A stretch of 64,000 nt of DNA, taken from contig CM033124.1 of the NCBI GenBank assembly GCA_019321725.1, forward strand, positions 2,852,001-2,916,000. The letters run 5' to 3'. Source of the DNA: Paulownia fortunei. Lineage: Eukaryota; Streptophyta; Magnoliopsida; Lamiales; Paulowniaceae. The notes beneath the pieces are model-generated. The model saw nothing but the letters and a program-made list of their open reading frames with translations. It was not told where the DNA came from and searched no databases. This document shows positions 49,581 through 60,476 of the stretch, piece by piece; positions within the stretch are counted from its first letter, which is position 1, and the number at the start of each line of letters is the position of its first letter. Position numbers and translations under genes: made by a program.

Positions 49581-52350
49581 AGAAACAATGACTTGATAGG
49601 AGCATTGGGCTCCTTTAATCTGAGGAATGGAATAGAAGGATAATAAATAAAATGTATGTACAGGATATGATTATTTTAAACTAAATAATAATATATTTAT
49701 TTCATATGAAAATTTGAGGGCTTTCAAAGTATTTCTTGGTAGTTTGTTTATTTTGATAGAATATAAACAGTATGTTGTCTAAATTACCTTTTGATCTCAA
49801 ATTTCTCCTGTTTTTTTTTTTTTTTTTCATATATTTTCTCCTGTACTTTCTTTTTTCTTTTCTATCTCTCTCTTTCCTTTTTTTTTTTTGGTTCCTATTT
49901 TCTTTCTCTGTTTTTCTGTTATTCTCAATCTTGGAAAATAAATTTAGGGTGATGGGTTGTGGTATTTACTGGAATTTTGTAAATTTTTAATATACATATA
50001 CTGCCCGAGTATAATGAATTAGCTCAGTTGTTCATAAAATTAATATTCCCTCATCCTTTCCTTTTTCTTTCTTTCCTTTCTCTCCTTTTTTCTTTTTCTT
50101 TCTTTTTTCTCCATTTTTCTCTTTTCTAATATTTGGTTTCATTGGCAGCGCCGCCACTGCTGTGCCGCCGCCGCTGCCGCCCCCACCCCCAGGTGAAGAA
50201 GGGTTTTTATTTGCTAGCCAAGAACTGTATTAATTAGTTTTTTTAAGATAATTAATTTTTGATTCAAAAAGGATCGTGCCATGAACCGAATAATTCAGCC
50301 TCCACTTGAATTGTGGATCACTCTTAGGAGGTGTGATCCATAATCTAAGGAAAAAGATCCAACCCATATTATACTTTTCAACGTCCATATACAACTTTAA
50401 ATCGGATCAAACTAGACATATATTTTGAAATAGGAGTCGGTATATAATAAGAATCACATATAAAATTAAATCCTAATTTGTACTGAAAATATATTTAAAG
50501 TTGTGTAAGTTGGGTTAGGTAAGTCCACAAATTTTCCAGCCTATAGCCCAATTCCTGAAGCCAATTTGTTGGCATCATCAAAATATCCAATTCTAGAACT
50601 AAAGGTTATTTCAAACTCGATTTTGCAGTACTCTATAAATGATACATCACATAATAAGTGTAAATTATTTGCCTGATTCGTAAATAGTATGACCATACCA
50701 TGTACGGGGTACAACGTTAAGAACAACAACTAACTTGGGAGCTCTCAATTGCTAAAATTTCTTTATTCAAATTTCACTCGTGCAACTACAACAAGAAAAA
50801 AAAGGCAAATTTCTATTTGATGCCATAAAAGTAAACTTCATATGGTATCATTTTATAGTGGATCGATTATAAATTAGTAAATTTTATTCATGATCATTCT
50901 ATAATAAATCGATAGAGTTAATTCAAATTTATTTTACAGCGAATCGGATACAACACATTAATTCATTATTGGCCATCAGATTATGAAGGATAGTGTTTTT
51001 CACTTTTCATTCTCTTAATCCAAGAATATAATGGATCGAAAATATTACACCTGTCCATCCAAAAATCTCATCTTTACTCGTTGATTAGGGATGACATAGT
51101 TTCGAGAGGCCCAATGACCCAACTACAAAAGGCACAAAATGACCCGACACTATTAATCACAATTCATGGACCGTGATGCCCAACATGCGCTATGCACCAT
51201 ATACACCCAATAAAAACTCCAACCAAGAACCCTAATAATATCTCCTTTCACCATTCTAAAAAAGTACGCAATCTATTTTAGTATTAAAAAAATTTCTAAC
51301 TAGTTGCTCTCCATTTTTATACTCCTCACACCAGACTTGAGCATTGAAAATTTTTTGAACGGGATAATTCCGACACCCCTAATGACTTATTATGATACAT
51401 GCTATATTCTAATTATTTTTCAGTTCAGAAACTGAGAATTCGAGATGATACCACATCGCTTATCAACCCCTATGAAGACACCAAGTCTAATATAGACCAA
51501 GAAACTACATAGGCAGAAAAAATGATTCCCTAGTGGATTGGTAAGTTTCATTCGAGATAATATTATAATAAATCGAGTGTAACACATCAATCCATTATCA
51601 ACCATTAACTTATAAAATGAAATGTTATTCATTGTCCATTCTCTTAATCCAAAAATACTGAATGAATCGATAATATTGTGCGTAAATCCAAGAATTTTGC
51701 TACATAGGCAGAAAAAAAATGATTCTCATTGAATTATGAGCCCACCGATTTTCGGTTGGATTTCTTGAAGAGCTCATTATTAGCTAAGATTAATTGCCCA
51801 TAAGGGTATTAAATAGAAGCCTGGGAGATAGCCAGCTTTTCTTTCTGCCTTGACACAAAGATATATTCTATGAATGTTGTACTTTGACTAGGGCCCAGGG
51901 GTAGAATGTGGTGCTATAATTTGTACTAGGCTAGTAAAGTACAAAAGAGCCACCACATCTTTTGCTCCTTATCACATGAATGCAACCAACTTTATTTACT
52001 ACTCTTAGCCCATTAAATTCTTACCTATCTAGTTTTCTTGAGCTTTTAATTTATTGAATTGTGAGCCTCATTAAATAATTACTATAAGGTCTAAGTGTTT
52101 ATTTTTGTAAAGTATAAAAACATATATATTTTTAGATTATTTTCTAAATTTTATCGCGAAGGATCGAGTTTGTTTGTATCAAAGCAGAAATGAGTGATTC
52201 CTGTAATTCATGTGATTAGTTCATACTTTTGGCATTATATTTTGTGCTCATAAATACTATTGTCCAAATATTATTTTTGCGCTCGGCAGCTAACTCACTG
52301 GCATACACAGAGTGAAAACTGAATGACCAGACTACCACTAGATGTTGAGT
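49581..52350. other. Intergenic, with pyrimidine tracts, a GC-rich island and diffuse repeats
   Basis: No gene is supported. About 49,790-49,925 and 50,045-50,135 are T/C-rich. A short GC-rich CCG-repeat island lies at 50,148-50,198. Diverged direct repeats occur at about 50,880-51,045 and 51,555-51,675, and at 51,505-51,530 and 51,700-51,727. Confidence 0.5.
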
Positions 52351-52439
52351 GTAATATTTTTAAAATCGGATTAGATCGAATGGTCCAATCAAAAATTGAA
52401 GATCGATTCGATTAGACTCAAAAATCGTTTTGACCGATC

Positions 52440-52775
52440 AAAATCGGTCAACAACAGGTTTGATCGATTTTTATATATATTTTTTATTTTTTTATTTTAA
52501 TTTTTTATAAAGGTTTAAATTTAATATTTTGTTATATTTATATAATTATTTAAATTTTATGTTTTGTTATATGTATTTTTATATAGTTATTTATTTATTT
52601 TTATATTTAAAATATATTACATAATAATTAATTTATTATATTATCATTTTATATAATAAAATAAAAAAATATAATTAATTTTTATTAAATCGGTCCGACC
52701 GATTAAATTGCTAATTTTAACAAAACTGATTTGACCATCGATTCAATTATAAAAATATTGGTTGACAGTTCAAAG
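52440..52775 (+). repeat. Dispersed repeat family A, copy 3
   Basis: This is the best preserved of the three. It begins near ATCGGTCAAC/GATCGATTT and ends near AAATCGGTCCGACCGATTAA, edges rich in imperfect ATCGGTC palindromes. The middle is AT-rich and aligns with 23,400-23,690 and with the reverse complement of 1,785-2,135. Noncoding. Confidence 0.7.
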
Positions 52776-53124
52776 GTTTTACATGTTGGAAAATTTTCTT
52801 TCACTACAAAATTTAACATTCTTTTTGTCCTAAATTTATCACTTCATTAATTTTTGTTTAGTATGTTCCAAAATAAGATTTTAACTTTTAAAATACATTT
52901 TTCTTTCCTTGAAATATATCCTCTCACTTAAGGTAATAATCTGATACTACTTAACTTTCGACTACTAATTTAAAAAACAAAAATATAAATATAAACAAAA
53001 TTTTTATTTTTTAACTTCGGTCAAACTAGACATTTGAAAATGGGATGGAAAGAGTAAGATTAACTCCATTGTCTTTAGTTAACTTTCGTCACATTATAAG
53101 TATTTTTTATAGGGGCAATGTTTT

Positions 53125-54202
53125 TTGGATAAATAAATTATATCCCCTAAATTATAATTATGGTCACAGACACTTTCATAAATTAATAAATGTAATACTT
53201 ATCCCCTTTAGTTAAATGAGGTCAAATATATTGTACCCACTTAACTATACCAATGGTCGCAAACATTCCCTAATTAACAATGTAACACTTACTCCCCCTC
53301 CCCAAACCCACCCTCCACTCCACTTGAATTAAATGTTTGAATAAAATTATATTTTATGTCATATGAATTTATATAATTCCAAAGATATTTTGAACATTTT
53401 GCACCCTTAATTCAATTTAAAAAATTTCCATATTCAGAAAGCTTTAATTTTTTTTAAATAGAAATTTTGTTAAAAATAATATAAAAAATTAATTATTAAC
53501 TTAAGTACGTAATTCAAAATTTAAAAACTAAATTAATAAATAAGTATACAGAAAATAATTATTTTGATTATTTAAATTAAAAACCAAGTTATTAACTATT
53601 TAGTCTAAATAAATTTTGGACTATTTTGGATATGAATAAGTATAATTTTGCAAACTTAATTTTGAACAAAGATATATGTATGATTTTTTATTCAAAAGAG
53701 TCCAAAATTTGTTAAAATGCATTGTTGTTCAATTAAAAAAAAAAAGAATACATCTAAAGATCAATGGAGATATACTTATCAATTTCCTTCCAAAATTAGT
53801 TGAAATTTGTTTAGATTGAATAGTGAATAGCTTTGTTTTGAATTCAAATAATCAAAATATTTTTTTTCATATTTAATAATTTGTATGTATTTATTATTTA
53901 AAATTTAATTAACTTAAGTTATTAATTACTTTTTTTATATTATAAATAATTTTTTTCTAATTAAAAAAAATTTAAAATTATATTTAGGGTACAAAATATT
54001 TAAAATATACTGAGAACTATATAAATTCACATGGTACGAAGGTAATTTTGTCCAAATATTTAATTTTAGTGGATAAGTATTGCATTTATCAATTTAAAGA
54101 ACGAATGTTATATTTGTTAAGGGGGGAGGTATTTATGACTATGGATATAATTAGGGGGGTGTATTTGCGATTATGGGTATGAGTATATTATATTTTACCC
54201 AA
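53125..54202. mobile_element. Fold-back (long inverted repeat) element, about 1.08 kb
   Basis: The left half (53,125 to about 53,650) is matched by the reverse complement of the right half (about 53,760-54,202) through successive blocks. The edges are TTGGATAAA and TTGGGTAAAA. TATGAATTTATATAATTC pairs with GTGAATTTATATAGTTC. ATTATTAACTTAAG pairs with TTAATAACTTAAG. ATTTTGATTATTT occurs in both arms. Near the centre, TCTAAATAAATTT pairs with TCTAAACAAATTT. Arms of about 450-500 bp leave a loop of roughly 100 bp. No coding frame, and no convincing target duplication. Confidence 0.85.
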
Positions 54203-55000
54203 TTTTTTTTGCGAAAGATATTTGGATAATCTAATGGGAATTTAAGAAAATGACATATTAACGGTCTTGATACATTACAATCATTAATCATTAATCTTGT
54301 GGCTAAATTCATGTATGAAAACCAGACATAGTTTGTCGTGATGTTTTACACTAGCGTGCTCCAAAACTTGCCAATAATTAGCCCCTATGAATTATCTCCA
54401 AACTAGAAATTTCAGCTATAATACCTCTTTTTCTAATTATAAAAAATAAATGCCAACAATTTGTAAGGATTCAAATTCAGTTACATTTACCAATTTGAAT
54501 TTAGATATTTTGGGCTAGTTAATCTCAGACAATAAAAATGATACACACACACTAGTAAAAAGAAAATAGATAGAGATTTCACACACACTAGTAAAAAGAA
54601 AATAGATAGTTTTTCACACTAATGTTTGAGGTGATAGCACGTAAGATTTATAGTAGTATTTTGGGATATCATCATAGCTGTTGTTCTTCTTTTTTTTTAA
54701 ATAGTTTTTTTAATAAAGTGAATAATTATTAATTTTTAATATTTCTTCAAATGATTTGACCTTATAAGCAAGAAGGTGTAAGTTTCTTGCTAACAAGCTA
54801 CACTAACTCATGAATATTGGATATATGCATAAATTTTTTGATGAATATATGCCTAATATATATATATATATATACACTCCTAGAAACATGTATAATAAAA
54901 ATTATTGTAATTAATTTGACACGTATAACTTGTTAGCGAACAATTTGAAGCAACCCACTACAATTTCAAGCTTAAATTGCCACAAAACCTCGGGATTGAA
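54203..55000. other. Intergenic upstream of the P450
   Basis: AT-rich. A 30-bp unit beginning CACACACACTAGTAAAAAGA is repeated with a 36-bp period (54544-54573 and 54580-54609). A (TA)n run lies near 54,857-54,874. No gene. Confidence 0.5.
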
Positions 55001-55003
55001 AAA

Positions 55004-55056
55004 CACACGTGTGTATGTGTATGTGAGTGGGTGGTGGGTGGGTGGGTGGGGGGTGT
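55004..55056 (+). promoter_or_regulatory. G-box and G-quadruplex-prone run upstream of the P450
   Basis: CACACGTGTG at 55004-55013 contains the bZIP/bHLH core CACGTG. From 55029 to about 55054 there are at least four G-runs of three or more, separated by short T-containing loops, which fits a stable G-quadruplex. Both lie about 610-660 bp before the P450 start codon. Regulation is inferred. Confidence 0.45.
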
Positions 55057-55665
55057 ACACGTAGATGCCCACAGTGGAGTTATCTCTTACTTTTCCTCTG
55101 CAAATTTAATGACCCAAGAAGGTGGTTGAAGGTGATTAATAAGACCCCTTTAACTCCCTCTTTTCCCCCCACCGTTTTCCACCTGCCAACCCCTTCTTCA
55201 TATCCCCTCATTATTCTTCACTTTTCCTTTTGTCTTAATAACCTATTACACTAATATCTTACGTTACACACGTCAATAGACATCATATGTACGTAAAAAT
55301 GATTGTCGTAACATAGAGAGGAAAAAAATAAAAGTGATATAAAGAAAATTAAAATTCTTTTCTCCATATCATATATATTTCTATCATACATTAATTTATA
55401 CATGAAATTTTATTACGATCCCGTTATATATAAAATTGTATCCGTAAAATATAGAAATGCATGTACTACTATTGTAATACCTATGTGCTACAAGGATTCT
55501 TCTAACCAGCATTAAACACCCACAGTTTGGTTTCTGCTGAGAAATTTCAATTGTCTTAATTGACCCCACCTATAATTTCAATCTCTTATCTATAGACATA
55601 CACACTCCTCTTTTGCCCAACTCTTTCTCCATTCCCAAATCAAACACCTTGGCTTACTCCCATCC
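55057..55665. other. Proximal promoter and leader of the P450
   Basis: No coding exon. The last 100 bases are C/T-rich, as in many plant leaders. Candidate TATA-like words (CCTATAATTT near 55,570; TATCTATAGA near 55,588) are weak. Confidence 0.35.
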
Positions 55666-57204
55666 ATGGATTCCCTCTCTTCTTCCCCTCTTTCCCATTA
55701 CTACCACCTATTCTTCACCGCATTGGCATTCCTCGTATCGGGCTTGATCTTCGTGTTTACCCGCAAATCAGGCTCCAAGAAGCTCAACCTTCCTCCCGGC
55801 CCGCCGGGGTACCCGGTGGTGGGCAACCTTTTCCAGGTTGCGCGCTCTGGAAAACCCTTTTTCCAATATGTTCGTGAGCTTATTCCGAAGTATGGCCCCA
55901 TTTTGACTCTCAAAATGGGAACCAGAACAATGATCATCATCAGCAGCGCTGATTTAGCCTACGAGGCCTTGATCGAAAAGGGTCAGGTTTTCGCTAGCCG
56001 GCCGAGGGAGAACCCCACGAGAACCATCTTCAGCTGCAACAAGTTCACCGTCAACGCCGCCCTCTACGGCCCCGTGTGGCGGTCTTTGCGGCGGAACATG
56101 GTGCAGAACATGCTCAGCTCCACCAGGCTCAGAGAATTCCGCCGCGTGCGGGATTTGGCGATGGATAAACTCATCGACAGGCTCAAGTCCGAGGCGGCGG
56201 CGAATGACGGCCTCGTTTGGGTTCTGAGGAACGCCAGGTTTGCCGTGTTTTGCATACTTTTAGCCATGTGTTTCGGTGTGGAAATGGACGAAGAAATGAT
56301 CGAAAACGTGGATCAAATGATGAAGACTGTGCTCATGGTTCTTGATCCAAGATTGGATGATTATCTTCCAATCTTGAGTCCGCTTTTCTCCAAACAGTGG
56401 AAAAGGGTTCAAGAAGTGAGAAACGAGCAAATCGAAACTCTGGTCCCTCTGATCGAAAAGCGGCGAAACGCCATACAAAACCCAGGTTCAGACAAAACAG
56501 CTGCTTCATTTTCATACCTAGACACTCTGTTTGATCTGAAAATTGAAGGCAGAAAGTCATCTCCGTCGAACCCGGAGATCGTAACCCTCTGTTCGGAGTT
56601 CATCAACGGCGGCACTGACACTACCGCCACCGCCGTCGAGTGGGCGGTGGCAAGAATGATCGAAAACCCGGGCATACAGACCCGATTGTACGACGAGATC
56701 CGGACGACGGTCGGGGAGAAGAGAGTTGACGAGAAGGACGTAGAAAAGATGCCATACTTAAACGCCGTCGTAAAGGAGCTTTTGCGCAAGCACCCACCCA
56801 CTTACTTATCACTCACCCATGCAGTCACTGAGCCAGCTAAGTTAGGGGGTTATGATATTCCGACAGACACAAACGTGGAAATTTTCTTGCCGGGTATCTC
56901 GGATGACCCGAAAATATGGTCCGACCCGGAGAAGTTTGATCCGGATCGGTTCTTTCTCGGTCGGGAGGAGGCGGATATAACGGGTGTTACCGGGGTGAAA
57001 ATGATCCCATTTGGGATCGGGCGGAGGATTTGCCCCGGGTTGAGCATGGCTACGGTGCATGTGAATTTGATGTTGGCCCGAATGGTGCAGGAATTCGAGT
57101 GGTCGGGTTACCCGGATAATGGGAAAGTGGATCTTAGTGAGAAGCTTGAGTTTACCGTTGTGATGAAGAATAGCCTAAGAGCCAAGATCAATCCAAGGGC
57201 ATAA
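55666..57204 (+). CDS. Cytochrome P450, CYP77A-like (512 aa, intronless)
   Basis: Endoplasmic-reticulum haem mono-oxygenase. Known CYP77A members oxidise fatty acids: in-chain hydroxylation in cutin synthesis (CYP77A6) and epoxidation (CYP77A4). Visible features are an N-terminal anchor at about 14-32, proline hinge PPGPPG (43-48), I-helix oxygen-activation motif GGTDTT (315-320), K-helix ExxR E371/R374, PDRF (426-429), and haem loop PFGIGRRICPG (448-458) with Cys456 as ligand. Family-type blocks HAVTEPAKLGGYDIPTDTNV and FLPGISDDPKIW support CYP77A. Length and lack of introns fit the family. The exon is clearly more GC-rich than its surroundings. Start codon ATG 55666 follows a C/T-rich leader. 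A decayed copy of the 3' end lies 3 kb downstream. The exact substrate is not predictable. Confidence 0.94.
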   Translation: MDSLSSSPLSHYYHLFFTALAFLVSGLIFVFTRKSGSKKLNLPPGPPGYPVVGNLFQVARSGKPFFQYVRELIPKYGPILTLKMGTRTMIIISSADLAYEALIEKGQVFASRPRENPTRTIFSCNKFTVNAALYGPVWRSLRRNMVQNMLSSTRLREFRRVRDLAMDKLIDRLKSEAAANDGLVWVLRNARFAVFCILLAMCFGVEMDEEMIENVDQMMKTVLMVLDPRLDDYLPILSPLFSKQWKRVQEVRNEQIETLVPLIEKRRNAIQNPGSDKTAASFSYLDTLFDLKIEGRKSSPSNPEIVTLCSEFINGGTDTTATAVEWAVARMIENPGIQTRLYDEIRTTVGEKRVDEKDVEKMPYLNAVVKELLRKHPPTYLSLTHAVTEPAKLGGYDIPTDTNVEIFLPGISDDPKIWSDPEKFDPDRFFLGREEADITGVTGVKMIPFGIGRRICPGLSMATVHVNLMLARMVQEFEWSGYPDNGKVDLSEKLEFTVVMKNSLRAKINPRA

Positions 57205-60150
57205 TGGTCATTATTAATGCTACATGGTTAGGTTTTATTGGTTTGTCTAAAATATATTTCTTGATTTTGTTTTTCTTGAAGATGTTATATTTTCTTTTTT
57301 TGGTTTTACATTTGTGTTGATTTTCGCTTTTTGCTGTTTTTTTTTGTTGTTTCCTTTGTTTGTTTATCTATAGATTAATTTTGGGTTAATTTTGGTGAGT
57401 TATTTATTTGTGTCTTAGAATTTAGTGTGATTTAGTTGGCTAAATCCAATCACATGTCAAATTAATTCATATATTTCATGAAACTGATTTATATTTTAAG
57501 CAGATTTATGTGATTGATTGGACGTAGCTAAACTAAATTTACAATAGAATTTTATAAGAAGTTTTGATTTTTTTGCTTCATATAATATGATAATAAAAAG
57601 TAATTCGACCTTTTAATTTAATTTTATATTACATATCATACATGTAAATTACGTATATAATTTTTTTTTAAATATATATTTAAAATAATTTTATACAAAT
57701 GATGTGTATATGTGATACATAATATGAAATTGAAATAAAAGATCAAGAAAAAGAGGAGTGATATTAGAAAACAAAAAGTGAAAAAAGGAAGAATATAATT
57801 AAATATGGAGTCTTTATATTAGTTTAGAAGCCAAAAACATAATTGTTTGGAACCATTTGAAATGAAAATGCCCCCCCCCCCCCCCTCTTTTTTTCTATTT
57901 TCATACCTATAACCTTAAATTCAAACCTATATCTATTTAATTAAAGTGTGATTTAAATTATTAATATTTGATCTAATATTTTAATAATTTTAAAATAATT
58001 CAAATCGAATAACTAATTAAATAATAGTTTCACTTTTTATAATGAGATCCATAATAAATTAAATAATAATTTTTTAATTCAATATAATTTGACTAATGAG
58101 ATAAAAAAGAAAATAATGAAACTTATAATAAATTAAATAATAATATTTTAATTGAAAATAATTTGACTATCATTGATCATTACTCTTATACTAAAATATC
58201 ATTTTCGATTCAATAATGTGTTATATACAAACACATTTGTAGTTCTCACATGAAAACCAAAATAAAAACAAAAACAAAAACTCATCTAAAAACACTCAAA
58301 ATGAAAATTCATAATGGAAATGAAACCATGCGTCCCCTTGGCTTGGGTATATTTTGCTAACATTGTTGACTACTTTGATTATGAGACTCATATGCTTATT
58401 TTAACTGTACTAAATTATATCGAAAAAAAAAATATTTATGAAACTAGAAATTAAAGAAAAAAAAATATTTATGAAACCAAAAATTAAAGATTTTGTATGT
58501 CTATTCTTCAAACTATTAAGTGTGTACGATGGTGTTATGATTGAGAAATGAATGATGACAATGGCTTCATGAATTATTGTCATGTACTATAGGTCCTAAG
58601 GGGCAAGAATTATTGTCTTAACTTTGCTTATCTCTAAATCCAATTAATGTGGAATCATCTTTATGTCCAATAGTACTCCTAGATTTTCCAAAATTGCCCC
58701 ATTTTAGGTCTTGTCTTTCTCATATGGGGCGAAGGGGACCTAGCTAGTAATATGGGGATTTAAGTAAGTCTTGAGGAGACAATTTTTCTAGAGATGATAG
58801 GAATGGTATAGCATTTGAAATATGGACTATTTTCATAAGAAAATGATCATGAATTATGACGATTGTGTTGTTAGTAGTAAATTGTATCATGTCCATTGGG
58901 ATTGTCTTTGAGATAAAGGCCAAGTCAATATACACATCAAGGTGGAAAAAATTGCAAGACTTAGATCAATTAGTCTTTTACCCTCCATAGAATATAAATA
59001 TATATATATATATATATAAATTCACAATCGTTCATATCTTGAAAAAATATCATATGGGTTTGCCCACGTTTTCCAGTTTTGTCCTCCAAATTCTTTTCTA
59101 AAGAACAAATAGGATATCGATCTTTGTATTTTATTTGGTTCCCAAGATTAGGGTCGGGTTCAGCCTAAAACGATCACCGTTGATCACATTAATGATGTAA
59201 CTGATGAACGTTCTAAATATTGACACCTAGCCTAAAACGACCACCGTGGATTACATTAATGATGAACACACTGAATGTTGACACCTGTCTCTAATCAAAT
59301 ACAACATACTTGTACAACACTTTATAAGTAGTTATTTATTTATTCTTAACAAGCTCTTCGACTTTATCAATTTAAGTATTGAAAATTTGTAGTTGGGAAC
59401 TATTTCAAGTAACTTAATATATACTCTTATTGTAGGGTGATCCAAACTTAAATTGTACCTTCTTGATCAAGCTAACTCGGACCCGAACTCAAAAACATAT
59501 TGTTGATTTCCCAAATCAAACTTATACAATGTCGACTTATTCTTTTAGTTCGTTAATAAATGATAACCAAATGTCTGTGAATGATGAATAAAGTTTCAAA
59601 TTAAAAGCTCATATGAGAAATGCTTCCCACCAAGTCTCACTTTTTTGTGAACTAAATGCAAATTATGTTAGACTTTAATATAAATATGATTAATATAATT
59701 AAATAACTAAAATTGATGTAGATTTATCAAAAAAATAAATTGAATATTAAAGTGAAAGAATACCTTAAATTCATATTGATGCATACATAAATTCATGCTA
59801 GATAATATATAAATTCATATTGATCCCATTAGGTGCTCTATAATTTCTCATTGTGATATGGGAATAGAGGATAAGAGTTAGAACTATTGATTTGATTTGA
59901 GAACCATAACACTATAAAATTTCTTATATATTAGGTCAAATAGAAGCAATCAATCATAATTTAACTAGTATTGAATATCTACACATTGCAAACCCCATAC
60001 TTAATAGATATTTCTAGAGTTCCATTAATAAATTACTTATTTTGCTATATTAAATTAAATAATTTATAATATAATTGTCATTTACATATATAAGTAGAAT
60101 TAAATAAAACCCAAAAGATTAATTCCAAGGATAGAAGATTTATTGAAGTG
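57205..60150. other. Intergenic, no gene supported
   Basis: The first 250 bases are probably P450 3'-UTR. Further on are a poly-C run near 57,871-57,885, AT-rich imperfect tandem repeats (about 58,050-58,170 and 58,424-58,490), and a (TA)n run at 58999-59018. A roughly 60-bp tandem repeat lies at 59,161-59,286. No coding exon recognised. Confidence 0.5.
59161..59286. repeat. Diverged tandem repeat, about 60 bp x2
   Basis: Units at about 59161-59228 and 59229-59286 both begin AGCCTAAAACGA(T/C)CACCGT, run through ATTACATTAATGATG-like sequence and end TTGACACCT. Noncoding. Confidence 0.75.
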
Positions 60151-60169
60151 AAACGACGTCGTTTGGGGG

Positions 60170-60334
60170 CCCCTGGTTAAGCATGGTGCATGTGAGTTTG
60201 ATGTTGGCCCGAATTGTGCAGGAATTCGAGTGGTACCGGATGATGGGAAATTGGATCTTGGAAGCTTGAGTTTACTGTTGTGATGAAGAATAGTACACGA
60301 GCCAAGATCAAGCCAAGGGCATAGGGGTCATTAT
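60170..60334 (+). pseudogene. Truncated duplicate of the CYP77A-like gene 3' end
   Basis: Aligns to 57,032-57,215 of the P450 upstream, from the haem-loop codons (GCCCC...GGTT.AGCATGG) through the C-terminus to past the stop (GGGCATAG then GGTCATTAT). Relative to the parent it has deletions of about 6, 7 and 4 bases plus substitutions, so the frame is broken. Everything upstream of the Cys-ligand region is missing. It starts just after AAACGACGTCGTTT, a perfect 14-bp palindrome at 60151-60164. Confidence 0.92.
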
Positions 60335-60362
60335 GGGTTTTCTGAGGTATTGTTGTTAAGTT

Positions 60363-60452
60363 TGCAGGTTGCCTAAAAAATATATGTATTATAACCTAAA
60401 AAACAGAAAAAACTTTGAAGAAAATAATCAAGAAAATTTTTAGGCAACTTGC
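60363..60452. repeat. Short inverted repeat (hairpin)
   Basis: TGCAGGTTGCCTAAAAA (60363-60379) pairs with TTTTAGGCAACTTGCA (60437-60452) with one mismatch around a 57-bp loop. An (AT)12 run (60453-60476) follows immediately. Confidence 0.75.
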
Positions 60453-60476
60453 ATATATATATATATATATATATAT

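Noticed and set aside
49772..49990. 72-codon Phe/Leu-rich open frame
   Set aside because: Arises from T-rich homopolymer sequence.
53125..54202. LTR retrotransposon reading of the paired halves
   Set aside because: The halves are inverted, not direct, and there is no primer-binding site or coding region.
56064..57060. Several antisense open frames across the P450
   Set aside because: Typical shadows of a GC-richer coding exon; no independent evidence.
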